Origin: a virus
Strand: one strand, 5' to 3'
IMG/VR virus record: IMGVR_UViG_3300044640_001993
Location: 1-62,397 of that record
Length of the DNA stretch: 62,397 bases
Shown: one piece after another, positions 56,501-62,138 of the stretch
Layout: the number at the start of each line of letters is the position of its first letter
How positions within the stretch are numbered: the stretch's first letter is position 1
The notes under the pieces: model-generated
What the model was told of the DNA's origin: nothing
Seen by the model: only the letters and a program-made list of their open reading frames with translations
Databases searched by the model: none
Position numbers and translations under genes: made by a program

Positions 56501-56731
56501 GCAGATTGCGTATGTGCTGTGGCCTGGCACTTAATGTCAGACCAAACTGCGTCACTATCCTTTGATACAACTGTGCAACGAACAGTTCGTCGGAATAATC
56601 CTAATGATGAATTTGCTGACTTAGGATTTCAGTCTTCCGGTAGACCTCTAGCGGGGCAGATTAGACGAGGATATTCTGGTTGGGGTACAAACAGTAATGG
56701 CTCTGGTAGTTGGAGCCACGACGAGTATTAA
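53525..56731 (+). CDS. terL: Terminase large subunit with in-frame intein
   Basis: A 1068-residue precursor. Residues 1-111 and 581-1068 are the terminase: a P-loop GRRGGK (about 106-111) that continues with SWAAS after the intein; Walker B LLAMDE (about residue 686); and RNase H-like nuclease acidic residues in VMHLDP, ITSDHYNP and DLADCV. It packages DNA into the prohead by ATP hydrolysis and cuts concatemers. The 469-residue intein (113 residues from the start) splits the Walker A motif and must splice out for activity. The spliced protein of 599 residues is normal size. Confidence 0.9.
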   Translation: MAIIGSGLDVEDFLGSLIDTINNELGHSDAANNIVDFLNKEIDREAWGVKEIHRRQWLVLKTFYGLELEPEDIEILEAWYALDRTSINPEFYEVGKQNQSLCIEAGRRGGKCITLDTLIPTSQGFIEAKELKLDPTVEWQSVDFKVALPDGVTSKADRRFYNGFARVKRIKTFNGYSIGATDNHRIKILDKSGLIRWEYMDNLKIGDVVCIERNSNLWAEQYQEVSSYFEKAKRDSPLVRLQSGGSPTLFDENYGYLLGLLCGDGSWTSDNLVLTGLKSDLEVYVPFIRKTFVEADLDYQYSVSRSVPNLRIGSVINKRFFEHLGFSSKDRDSKRVPWIIMKSPKKVVASFLSGLFDTDGTVSSKDVSFSTSSKKLAQEVQILLLNFGIVSRINSSFVKEKEYYVLTTSGLKSRIIFSKEIGFRLPRKQDKLLATLDKSKEGGTLESIPNQIDWLKRLLNCLPANSRGEELRSDVTKKFCGRAKSKLPYRTEFKRIVGNVLKPSSGEELTYSRVKNLLEWISVHSEINFDKEAVHHFVDLIQKDYFFNKITSIEDSKEETLDIGVPEHHCYTANGFTSHNSWAASIIVAYEFYRLCMMKSPQKHYNIASSTPIAIYCIATSATQTKRTIFGQAKALLEYIPSIKRLIDQKKIIVGEEEVKYPDKLLHIYSGNSNSASQVGSSVILLAMDEVARFDEDGHAEDESNALKLWSNIGISGVTFGSDAKRIAISSAWCDGDAIQVLYNKSKTSNGRVGFRLRAWDLNPVHAARDNPIIQAEYDDDPRKAALEFEGVRFNKAYSFFNGIEVERAFTGNSVLRATVMPPAEDNLVRLSVTDIRPYRQVTVMHLDPAFVRDAYAIAFGHREQRKDQKIAVIDALLAWEPDIGQQVGISNVYQTIYQIHQSRPLSKITSDHYNPETIQRLKGTGLNASIMTFSAGKQLEIYDFTRKLLHEDRLIFPKDSQWSSKLKEELFGIQLIKGRKIDHRKDSSKDLADCVCAVAWHLMSDQTASLSFDTTVQRTVRRNNPNDEFADLGFQSSGRPLAGQIRRGYSGWGTNSNGSGSWSHDEY
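53858..55264 (+). mobile_element. LAGLIDADG-containing intein in the terminase Walker A motif
   Basis: Begins with Cys after GRRGGK (CITLDTLIPT) and ends HN before Ser (YTANGFTSHN|SW), the splice-junction residues of a class 1 intein. A B-block-like GATDNHRIKIL and two LAGLIDADG motifs (YLLGLLCGDG near residue 255, FLSGLFDTDG near 350 of the precursor) indicate a linked homing endonuclease, apparently intact in both acidic residues. Length 469 residues is typical for an endonuclease-containing intein. Confidence 0.92.
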
Positions 56732-56767
56732 GCTGATTTTATTTGTTAGAATATAAAGGTAAGCAAC

Positions 56768-56810
56768 AGAAAGGAGAGGTCATCTAAACAGCCTCTCCTT
56801 TCTCTTAATA
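56768..56810 (+). terminator. Intrinsic terminator after the terminase gene
   Basis: AGAAAGGAGAGG and CCTCTCCTTTCT form a 12-bp stem over a 12-base loop, followed by CTTAAT. It ends the late operon before the antirepressor gene. Confidence 0.7.
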
Positions 56811-56825
56811 TCCTAAAAGTATTCT

Positions 56826-57686
56826 ATGACTACTATAGCATTATCTCCAGCAGTTCTCAAAGCAGTTAAAGACGGAATTGAGTTTTACACTATTCAGACT
56901 ACAGGTGAATCTGGAATGTCCTCCGCAGGTTTAGCTAGAGCTTGTGGGCTAGACCCTAGTACAATCTCTAAACTGTTGAAGGCACTAGTGAACAAATCCC
57001 CCTCTGATATCCTAGAACCTTTTGTAGGTAATAGTTTGGACGATTTGTCACTCATGACCAACTCAAGTTTAAACAACGCCAACATCCTAAAAGACACTTT
57101 TTGCGCGGCTGTAATAACTCATTATGCTAAAGCTGGAAAGATAGAAGCTGCCAATAATGTTTGTAGGTTTGCTGCCGCTGGTATCAGAACTTTCATCCAC
57201 AGTCAAACTGGTTGGAAACCGCAGGAGCCAGAGTATAAGCTGCCTACTAACTTTCTTGAGTCCTTGGAGATGTTAGTAGCTGTAGAAAGAGAACGCGCTT
57301 CACTTGCTGCTGTTAACGAAGAGTTACTAACTACTAACAGTGAGCTAGTACCTAAAGCTCAAGCAGCTGAAATTCTTTTAAAGGCTAAAGATAATCTAAC
57401 TTTCCAAGAAGCCGCGCAGTTATTAAATATTCCAGACATAGGTAGAAACAATCTCTTTAAGATCTTAGTAAAGCTTAAATACCTTATAGACACTGCTCAT
57501 CCCTACCAAAAGTACGTTGACTTAGGCATCTTCACTGTTATTGAGAAGACTACAGCTTACGGTGGAGCGATGCAGCAGGTTTTGATAACTCAAAAGGGTA
57601 TTCAGTACCTAATCCCCAAACTAGCAGAGCAGGGTTATAAGTCTAGTAAAGTAGCAGAGCCTTTTAAGTTGTATGCTGTAAGTTAA
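56826..57686 (+). CDS. Phage antirepressor with KilAC (ANT) domain
   Basis: This 286-residue protein ends with a clear KilAC/ANT domain (KDNLTFQEAAQLLNIPDIGRNNLFKILVKLKYLID...GAMQQVLITQKGIQYL), preceded by a helical linker (AVERERASLAAVNEELLTTNSELVPKAQAAEILL) and an N-terminal helix-turn-helix-like part (MSSAGLARACGLDPSTISKLLKAL). Such proteins counter a lysogeny repressor or regulate phage gene choice. This supports a temperate or derived-temperate nature. It lies between the late block and the tRNA array; no Shine-Dalgarno is obvious. Confidence 0.85.
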   Translation: MTTIALSPAVLKAVKDGIEFYTIQTTGESGMSSAGLARACGLDPSTISKLLKALVNKSPSDILEPFVGNSLDDLSLMTNSSLNNANILKDTFCAAVITHYAKAGKIEAANNVCRFAAAGIRTFIHSQTGWKPQEPEYKLPTNFLESLEMLVAVERERASLAAVNEELLTTNSELVPKAQAAEILLKAKDNLTFQEAAQLLNIPDIGRNNLFKILVKLKYLIDTAHPYQKYVDLGIFTVIEKTTAYGGAMQQVLITQKGIQYLIPKLAEQGYKSSKVAEPFKLYAVS

Positions 57687-57718
57687 AAAAGAGAAAAAAA
57701 GAATAATTAAAAGAAAGA

Positions 57719-57758
57719 AGAGAAAGAGGAGGAATTTATTATACTCTTTCTTTTTTTT
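57719..57758. terminator. Bidirectional terminator between antirepressor and tRNA array
   Basis: AAGAAAGAG and CTCTTTCTT with T-run and A-run on either side, placed between the convergent antirepressor gene and the minus-strand tRNA array; it can end transcription from both sides. Confidence 0.75.
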
Positions 57759-57766
57759 CTAAATAG

Positions 57767-57888
57767 GATAGGAGGCGGGACTTGAACCCAGCAATTAGGC
57801 ATCACTCATAAGATACGAGAAGAGTTAATTACTCTCTTCTTGCTCAGTCTAGTTTATTTGCCTTGTGATACCCTTTCACCACTCCTTC
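57767..57888 (-). tRNA. tRNA-like gene with insertion in the anticodon loop
   Basis: Acceptor (GAAGGAG/CTCCTAT, five good pairs), D-arm GTGA-AAGGGTA-TCAC and T-arm (CTGGG TTCAAGT CCCGC) are present. The anticodon stem AGGCA/TGCCT is separated by 58 bases instead of seven, including a hairpin GAAGAG/CTCTTC. No anticodon can be assigned. Possibly a disrupted tRNA, a class II variant with an unusual fold, or an intron-like insertion; far too short for a group I intron. Confidence 0.5.
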
Positions 57889-57950
57889 ATAATCAAAATA
57901 CTTCTAGTTTCTTGGAGGTATTATAAGGGGCGTTAGTGACAAACATCAGT

Positions 57951-58021
57951 CTGAGCGGCAAGAGTTGAACTCGCATTTTCCTGTTCCCAAAACAGGCGGC
58001 TTACCATTAGCCCACGCCCAG
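57951..58021 (-). tRNA. tRNA-Pro(TGG)
   Basis: Seven-base-pair acceptor CTGGGCG/CGCTCAG, D-arm GGCT-AATGGTA-AGCC, anticodon loop TTTGGGA on the stem CCTGT/ACAGG and T-arm GCGAG-TTCAACT-CTTGC. No CCA encoded. Confidence 0.9.
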
Positions 58022-58025
58022 TAAC

Positions 58026-58096
58026 TGCTTCACTAAGAGTCGAACTTAGACTATCCGCTTTAACAGAGTGGCGCACTGCCATTATGCTATGAAGCA
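58026..58096 (-). tRNA. tRNA-Asn(GTT)
   Basis: Acceptor TGCTTCA/TGAAGCA, anticodon loop CTGTTAA, T-loop TTCGACT. The anticodon stem has one A-C mismatch. Starts five bases after the tRNA-Pro gene in array order. Confidence 0.9.
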
Positions 58097-58099
58097 TTG

Positions 58100-58174
58100 T
58101 TGTATTGATACATTGTTAGTACGCCTGAACATAGCTAACCCAGTGTATCACTGGCTTCTCCTGTTAGGGAGAAC
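58100..58174. other. Structured spacer inside the tRNA array
   Basis: No tRNA can be folded here. It has two nested or adjacent hairpins: TGATACA/TGTATCA with an inner GTTAG/CTAAC, and TTCTCC/GGAGAA. They may be processing signals or a degraded tRNA. Confidence 0.5.
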
Positions 58175-58244
58175 GAGGGTGAGCGGTAACGATCCGCCTT
58201 CTTCCGATAGACAATCGGACATAATGCCTCTATACTACACCCCC
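58175..58244 (-). tRNA. tRNA-Asp(GTC)
   Basis: Acceptor GGGGGTG/CACCCTC, anticodon loop TTGTCTA on a perfect stem TCCGA/TCGGA. The T-arm pairs GGCGG/CCGCT but the T-loop is ATCGTTA instead of TTCGANT, and the D-arm is weak, so the gene may be divergent or partly decayed. Confidence 0.75.
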
Positions 58245-58249
58245 AAGGC

Positions 58250-58330
58250 GGAAGGTGCTGGAGTCGAACCAGCTCACCATCTCTGATGACTAATTAGCAG
58301 TTAGTTCCGTTACCGTCCCGGCCACCTTCC
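58250..58330 (-). tRNA. tRNA-Ser(GCT)
   Basis: Acceptor GGAAGGT/ACCTTCC, anticodon loop CTGCTAA on ACTAA/TTAGT, a long variable arm (CATCAGAGATGGTG) and T-loop TTCGACT, all as in class II tRNA-Ser. Confidence 0.9.
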
Positions 58331-58334
58331 AAAC

Positions 58335-58418
58335 GGAGAGAAAGAGAATCGAACTCTTGACGGGTTTCAACCGCAGGCGTTTTCAAGACGCTTTCCTCTT
58401 CCATGCCGGTCTCTCTCC
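58335..58418 (-). tRNA. tRNA-Ser(TGA)
   Basis: Acceptor GGAGAGA/TCTCTCC, anticodon loop CTTGAAA, long variable arm CTGCGGTTGAAACCCGTC, T-loop TTCGATT. Class II tRNA-Ser next to the GCT isoacceptor. Confidence 0.9.
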
Positions 58419-58563
58419 ATGCTTTCCCTTACATCACTAAGGATGCTAACGTTAAACCTTTGGTTAAAGGTGGGAAATATACCGGGCTTGATTTCTTCGC
58501 AACAGTGCCAAGATGCGTCTACAATAGCTCCAGTGTAGTGCTGGTTCTCGCATAACGGGAAGT
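58419..58563. other. 145-base gap within the tRNA array
   Basis: No tRNA cloverleaf can be built. The stretch contains the imperfect hairpin AACCTTTGGTTAAAGGT and a TTTCCC/GGGAAA pair. I see no reading frame or other recognisable feature. Confidence 0.5.
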
Positions 58564-58636
58564 GCTTTCTGTTGGACTTGAACCGACAACCTTCGGTTTC
58601 GTAGACCGACGCTCTATCCAATTGAGCTAAGAAAGC
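58564..58636 (-). tRNA. tRNA-Arg(ACG)
   Basis: Acceptor GCTTTCT/AGAAAGC, D-arm GCTC-AATTGGATA-GAGC, anticodon loop CTACGAA on TCGGT/ACCGA, T-arm GTCGG-TTCAAGT-CCAAC. A34 would be edited to inosine if the host has TadA. Confidence 0.92.
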
Positions 58637-58641
58637 TTGGT

Positions 58642-58712
58642 ACTGGTAAGCAGAATTGAACTGCTGTTGCCGGGATGAAAACCCGGAGAATTAACCACTA
58701 TTCTATACCAGC
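58642..58712 (-). tRNA. tRNA-Glu(TTC)
   Basis: Acceptor GCTGGTA/TACCAGT, anticodon loop TTTTCAT on CCGGG/CCCGG, T-arm AGCAG-TTCAATT-CTGCT. Confidence 0.9.
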
Positions 58713-58717
58713 TTGGC

Positions 58718-58789
58718 ACTCTCTGGAGGACTTGAACCCCCGACATCAGGTTTTGGAGACCCGCGTTCTACCAACTGAACTAAGAGAGT
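58718..58789 (-). tRNA. tRNA-Trp(CCA)
   Basis: Acceptor ACTCTCT/AGAGAGT, D-arm GTTC-AGTTGGTA-GAAC, anticodon loop CTCCAAA, T-loop TTCAAGT. Confidence 0.92.
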
Positions 58790-58794
58790 GTAGT

Positions 58795-58878
58795 GGGTAG
58801 GATAAGATTTGAACTTATGTATCTCTTCCGAGAATCAGCTTTACAGGCTGCTTGCTTTAACCACTTGCATATCTACCC
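58795..58878 (-). tRNA. tRNA-Tyr(GTA)
   Basis: Acceptor GGGTAGA/CCTACCC with one mismatch, anticodon loop CTGTAAA on GCAGC/GCTGA, long variable arm and T-arm ATAAG-TTCAAAT-CTTAT, as in bacterial tRNA-Tyr. Confidence 0.9.
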
Positions 58879-59040
58879 AGAATCTGGCAGTAGAGAGAAG
58901 GTCAAGTGTATACCTTCTTGCTCTCTCCACTAAAACCAGTATAGCTTACTGTTATAAATTGTCAAGTTGGTTGAGAAAGTTTTAGATTAGTCTTGCCCCC
59001 CCCCCCAACTAACCTAAAACGTATAACCTTGAAGGAGAAT
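58879..59040. other. Gap with hairpins between tRNA-Tyr and the last tRNA-like gene
   Basis: Contains a long imperfect hairpin (AGAGAGAAGG...CCTTCTTGCTCTCT, 58891-58927) and a palindromic region with a C12 homopolymer (GTTTTAGATTAGT...ACTAACCTAAAAC). No gene is visible. Confidence 0.55.
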
Positions 59041-59051
59041 TTATGGGCAAC

Positions 59052-59160
59052 CGGAGTGGGAAGATTTGAACTTCCATTTAGCAGTCACGTTGAGGCGTTT
59101 GCGCTTATCCTGCTGTGGTCATCCTCGCCTACCACTGCCTTACCAATCAGCCACACTCTG
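59052..59160 (-). tRNA. tRNA-like gene with enlarged anticodon region
   Basis: Acceptor CAGAGTG/CACTCCG (six pairs), D-arm, and T-arm GGAAG-TTCAAAT-CTTCC are good. Two foldings are possible: anticodon stem GCAGT/ACTGC with a 48-base insert, or a class II form with stem GTGGT/ACCAC and an 11-base anticodon loop plus a long variable arm AGCAG...CTGCT. Neither yields a normal anticodon loop. It is the promoter-proximal member of the array, mirroring the odd member at the other end. Confidence 0.5.
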
Positions 59161-59284
59161 TTGAAGTCTCTTCTGATGTTTAGGAATTACTTTAATTGGC
59201 GGTCTATTACAGGGATTTAATTATCCAAATTCCCAAACCCTGCTGAATTGCACAGCACAACATCCTAGTTCTGAGACTCTTTTA

Positions 59285-59671
59285 CTATATTAACGCAAGT
59301 CTACAATTTTCTCCTACTTTTACAGCTAGACCTACTTGAGTCCGCAACTGGTCTGTGTACAACTGGTCTGTGTACCCTTCTTTGCTCCATGCTTCAGCAG
59401 TTCCTTTTGGGTTTCCTCCAACATCTTCTACCCAGTTAGAGTGTCCAAGATGTTTATCTAACAAAGCTTTTGTATTGTTAACAAACAAGTCAAACGCACT
59501 GCTGCTTAGACCTTCCTTAAAGTCATTTCTAAATATTAAACAATTGCCTTCTAACCAGTCTAGGTCTGCTTTGACATTTCCTGATTGTCCTATTTTAGCT
59601 GGAGACAGGCGTAGATAAGGGTCTGCATTTAGCTCAGAAAATAAATCTTCGAGTTCTTTTGAAAAATCCAT
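59285..59671 (-). CDS. Small hypothetical protein
   Basis: A 128-residue acidic protein of unknown family. A direct repeat of 15 bases (ACAGACCAGTTGTAC-type) duplicates the five-residue unit YTDQL. GAGGAAC precedes the ATG at 59671. Part of a minus-strand accessory cluster upstream of the tRNA array. Confidence 0.65.
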   Translation of the reverse strand: MDFSKELEDLFSELNADPYLRLSPAKIGQSGNVKADLDWLEGNCLIFRNDFKEGLSSSAFDLFVNNTKALLDKHLGHSNWVEDVGGNPKGTAEAWSKEGYTDQLYTDQLRTQVGLAVKVGENCRLALI

Positions 59672-59706
59672 AGTTAGTTCCTCTTGTTTACGTTAACGTT
59701 TGTAGC

Positions 59707-59868
59707 TTATATCCATTCTTCATGATCTAGAATATTATAACCTTCTGGTTGTTCTAATACCCATACGGCTTTATCTCGGCGGTAATCTGCTATAAGCCAC
59801 CATGTGCCTCCTATCAATTGTCTGATAGGCTGAAATGAGTATAGCAGATCTAAAAGTTCATTAATCAC
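59707..59868 (-). CDS. Very small hypothetical protein
   Basis: A 53-residue frame ending ...LEQPEGYNILDHEEWI. The GTG start at 59868 follows AGGAG with 10 bases spacing; a longer form from GTG at 59910 (67 residues) has poorer support. No family recognised. Confidence 0.5.
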   Translation of the reverse strand: MINELLDLLYSFQPIRQLIGGTWWLIADYRRDKAVWVLEQPEGYNILDHEEWI

Positions 59869-59919
59869 GGACTTAAATCTCCTGGTTTCCTTTGTAATTT
59901 TGTAAGACACTACTTGTGA

Positions 59920-60192
59920 TTATTTTTCTCCTACCCACTTATAACAATCCACCTTCATTTTTGTATTTATTACTTCTACAGTCTTGTCTGCTTGGTGTCT
60001 ATAACTTTCTTTTTCTTTATCTGTTAATCCAGAGTAGTCAGTGTTGACCTGCCGCGTCCACCTCTCTACCTTATCGGCAGGGATGGTTAAAGAACCGTCT
60101 TCATTCTTGACACAAACTGAAAACTGGTACTTTGTCCAATGAGCCCAGATGGCGTGCTGGGTGGCTGCTAAAGCTTCTCTCAATATGTTCAT
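59920..60192 (-). CDS. Conserved-looking phage protein with WAHW motif
   Basis: A 90-residue protein: REALAATQHAIWAHW, SVCVKNEDGSLTIPADKVERWTRQVNTDYSGLTDKEKESYRHQADKTVEVI. I recognise this as a widespread small phage protein type (pattern H-x-x-W-x-H-W..., IPAEKVERW, KEKESDRxQAD), whose function is unknown to me. Complete, with stop and start intact. Confidence 0.75.
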   Translation of the reverse strand: MNILREALAATQHAIWAHWTKYQFSVCVKNEDGSLTIPADKVERWTRQVNTDYSGLTDKEKESYRHQADKTVEVINTKMKVDCYKWVGEK

Positions 60193-60209
60193 GCTCTTTT
60201 AAGGCTATT

Positions 60210-60689
60210 TTATCCAATCTTTTGGAATTTTTCTGTTGCTATTTTCTGTGCCTCTTTTTTATCTGTCGCCCAGACATAAAAAGTATAGCTCTGAGAATCT
60301 TTATCAAAAGTGTATCCTTCTTCTACAGGGGAATTACTTTCCCAAATATGTTCTGCCTTGGAGTTTGGATAGAAAGAGTACCCTTCTTGTTCTTTAAAAG
60401 AACGACCGTACCACCCTTGTTTTACGTACACTTGTTGAGGATGCAACGATACCTCGAAAGGCAGCCTTCCATCAAGCTCCGGCAAAGGTGGAATAGTTTC
60501 CACCTCTACCTCTTCAATGTCTACATGGTTGTAGTTTGCCTCTATGCCCCAAAGAAATTTTGCTCTTTCTGCCTCCTCAAGGGATGGAAAAGTACCATGA
60601 ATTTGGTAGTCTTCATATTGCCCAGAAGTTAGTTGATAGACTTTTTCTATTAGACTTTTTCTCTCTGCATTACTATTTGTTATTGTATC
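60210..60689 (-). CDS. Hypothetical protein with unclear start, possibly 5'-damaged
   Basis: The frame is open for 159 codons upstream to a stop at 60690, but the first GTG, at 60503, would discard about 60 residues that read like protein (QLTSGQYEDYQIHGTFPSLEEAERAKFLWG). No ATG, GTG or TTG starts the longer frame. An ATG in another frame lies at its beginning and would join in frame if the A5 run had one more A, so a single-base deletion is possible. Two similar helices (EEAERAKF, KEAQKIATEKF) suggest an internal duplication. Function unknown. Confidence 0.5.
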   Translation of the reverse strand, partial: DTITNSNAERKSLIEKVYQLTSGQYEDYQIHGTFPSLEEAERAKFLWGIEANYNHVDIEEVEVETIPPLPELDGRLPFEVSLHPQQVYVKQGWYGRSFKEQEGYSFYPNSKAEHIWESNSPVEEGYTFDKDSQSYTFYVWATDKKEAQKIATEKFQKIG

Positions 60690-60739
60690 CTATCTGTGAC
60701 ATACCCCACACTCTTCTTAGCAGGAGGGCTTTATTGTCT

Positions 60740-61009
60740 CTAATCTTCATACACATCAAATACTACTGTTCTAGACCCCCACGCTTGTGCAAACTCAGCA
60801 TCTGTTCCTAGTTCTGTCAAGTTTCTTTTGACTATTTCTTCAGACACACCACTATAAAGTTCTAACGCTGTGCCATCACCTTGTAAGGCTTCCGCCAACT
60901 CTGGGAATACTTCTTGTACGTAATCTGGACTTTTCCACAACTTGTACACAAAGGGTTTGTGTACAAGTAGTTGTTTGTCTGTTAAAGCTTGAGCAAAGTT
61001 TTTAGACAT
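60740..61009 (-). CDS. Small hypothetical protein
   Basis: An 89-residue acidic helical protein of unrecognised family. The ATG at 61009 overlaps the end of the preceding gene by eight bases, indicating translational coupling. Confidence 0.6.
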   Translation of the reverse strand: MSKNFAQALTDKQLLVHKPFVYKLWKSPDYVQEVFPELAEALQGDGTALELYSGVSEEIVKRNLTELGTDAEFAQAWGSRTVVFDVYED

Positions 61010-61389
61010 TGTACTCCCAAACCTCCTCTCCAGTCTCTCTTAACAACTCTGGCTTCAAGTTTTCTATGGCGTTTAACGCGAACTGTACTTGTAACTCATT
61101 AGCGGGCGCAGGAAGTACAATTGGTGATCGCTGATATTTATCCCATTCATCAGATGTATCAAAGAATAACCTCTTGCCTGAGACACCTTTTCCTTTAAAC
61201 TCATCTAGCTCATCAAAAGCTATAACGCCTTTCTTTGCTCCTTTTGCTCTCTTCTCCACAACTAAAAAAACCACAGTTCTCAAGAATTATTTTATAGCCT
61301 CTTTCAAGTAGCCTTTCTAAAAATAAGCCTAAATAATCTTGTCTAGTATTTTTTAGATTTTCTACTAAGCTTTGGTCAAAGTTTTTCAT
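61002..61389 (-). pseudogene. Possible frameshifted gene at a T7 run
   Basis: An ATG at 61389 opens a 58-residue frame (MKNFDQSLVENLKNTRQDYLGLFLERLLERGYK...) that ends early. The next frame, 61002-61283, carries the larger protein part (VEKRAKGAKKGVIAFDELDEF...WEYNV) but has only a TTG start without a good Shine-Dalgarno. The two frames overlap around a T7 run (minus strand, 61264-61270). With T6 they would join into one protein of about 129 residues. It could be a sequencing or real indel, or a slippage-expressed gene. If not, the second part may start at the TTG. Confidence 0.5.
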
Positions 61390-61542
61390 CTAAACCTCCA
61401 GGAGACCCCCACCAAAACTGTACTCAGTTTGGTGATGGGAGAAATGGAGGGTTAATTGTGAAACGTCCAACTGTCTAGCCTGTGCTGAATGAATTGGGTC
61501 TAATGGTCTTTTTTCAGTGTCTAAAACAAATACTTTTGACAT
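61390..61542 (-). pseudogene. IscB N-terminal remnant (RRXRR domain)
   Basis: A 50-codon frame begins MSKVFVLDTEKRPLDPIH SAQARQL, the characteristic opening of the RRXRR domain of IscB/IsrB-type RNA-guided nucleases, then diverges after residue 25 into DVSQLTLHFSHHQTEYSFGGGLLEV and stops. Full-length IscB has about 400-500 residues with a split RuvC nuclease and HNH; none of that is present. A large internal/3' deletion is the simplest reading. GCAAGGAGGG precedes the ATG. The upstream structured RNA fits an omega-RNA locus. Confidence 0.75.
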
Positions 61543-61545
61543 AAA

Positions 61546-61860
61546 GTCCCTCCTTGCGGGTAATGTTAGCTGATGCTTACGGCACGCTGCGCGAACGACC
61601 AGTTATAAGAGCTTGCTTGAGCTTGCAACACTGTTCCAGTGACCTTAGAACTGTTTAATCACAAGCGACAGAGCGGGGAACTAGTGAGGCAGCGCGATCT
61701 TGGGGGTTTCCCCCATGAGCGACTGCTGAACCCTGAAGGGGCTTCGCATTCCAGGGTGTTGTGACTCAAAAAACGTAGTCAGTGAAGACTTAGACCGGTC
61801 AGTACAGCTTGCAATTTCTTACAAGCTCAGTCCCTTTAGGGCTGAGTTACTGACACTCAT
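61546..61860 (-). ncRNA. Candidate omega-RNA (HEARO-like) upstream of the IscB remnant
   Basis: About 315 bases without a gene, directly upstream of the IscB remnant on the same strand, with a junction closed by GTCAGTA/TACTGAC (61798-61804/61848-61854) holding GCTTG/CAAGC and CTCAG-CCCT/AGGG-CTGAG hairpins, then CCCTG/CAGGG (61731-61756) and GGGGGTTTCCCCC. Omega-RNAs occupy just this position, with the guide at the 5' end. The family assignment rests on position plus compact folding, not on a covariance search. Confidence 0.6.
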
Positions 61861-61922
61861 GAATAATAATTTTTGGCATTTTTTATCACCTGCTTTCATT
61901 TATTTATTAGCATCAACAACGC

Positions 61923-61970
61923 CAGAGAATAAATTCTCTGTCTCATAGCTGAAGTCGGTTGAAACCCACT
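61923..61970. repeat. Adjacent palindromes, possible transposon-end hairpins
   Basis: CAGAGAAT-AA-ATTCTCTG (61923-61940, perfect) and AGTCGGTTGAAACCCACT (61953-61970, one mismatch) lie 60-110 bases beyond the omega-RNA-like segment. Such sub-terminal hairpins mark the ends of IS200/IS605-type elements, which carry iscB relatives. The other end is not visible. Confidence 0.4.
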
Positions 61971-62025
61971 AAAATTCCGGTTGTTAGTTATACGTCGCAA
62001 GCTGACAATATAAAATCCCTGGTTT

Positions 62026-62067
62026 CATCCTGTTCATCCTTTAATCGGTGGATATCCTGATTCTGAC
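62026..62067. repeat. Short ATCCTG-containing repeat
   Basis: Imperfect copies of ATCCTG(T/A)TTC (at about 62028, 62036 and 62054) lie next to the end of the FGE-like gene. I recall similar small repeats in cyanobacterial genomes, but that is memory and not verified. Confidence 0.3.
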
Positions 62068-62138
62068 AAAAAAATTTTCTCGCTATGCGAGAGGGACAAG
62101 ACAAGAAAAGAGCAAGAGGGCAAAAGCGCATAGTGCTA

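Noticed and set aside
20977-57686. Tailocin or type VI-like contractile system without a head
   Set aside because: Portal, protease/scaffold, major capsid and terminase genes are all present and apparently intact, so this encodes a DNA-packaging phage.
57767-57888. Group I intron in a tRNA gene
   Set aside because: The insert is only about 58 bases, far below the minimum group I intron core, and lacks the conserved P/Q/R/S elements.
58068-58621. Open frames inside the tRNA array
   Set aside because: They overlap well-folded tRNA genes and have no Shine-Dalgarno or family resemblance.
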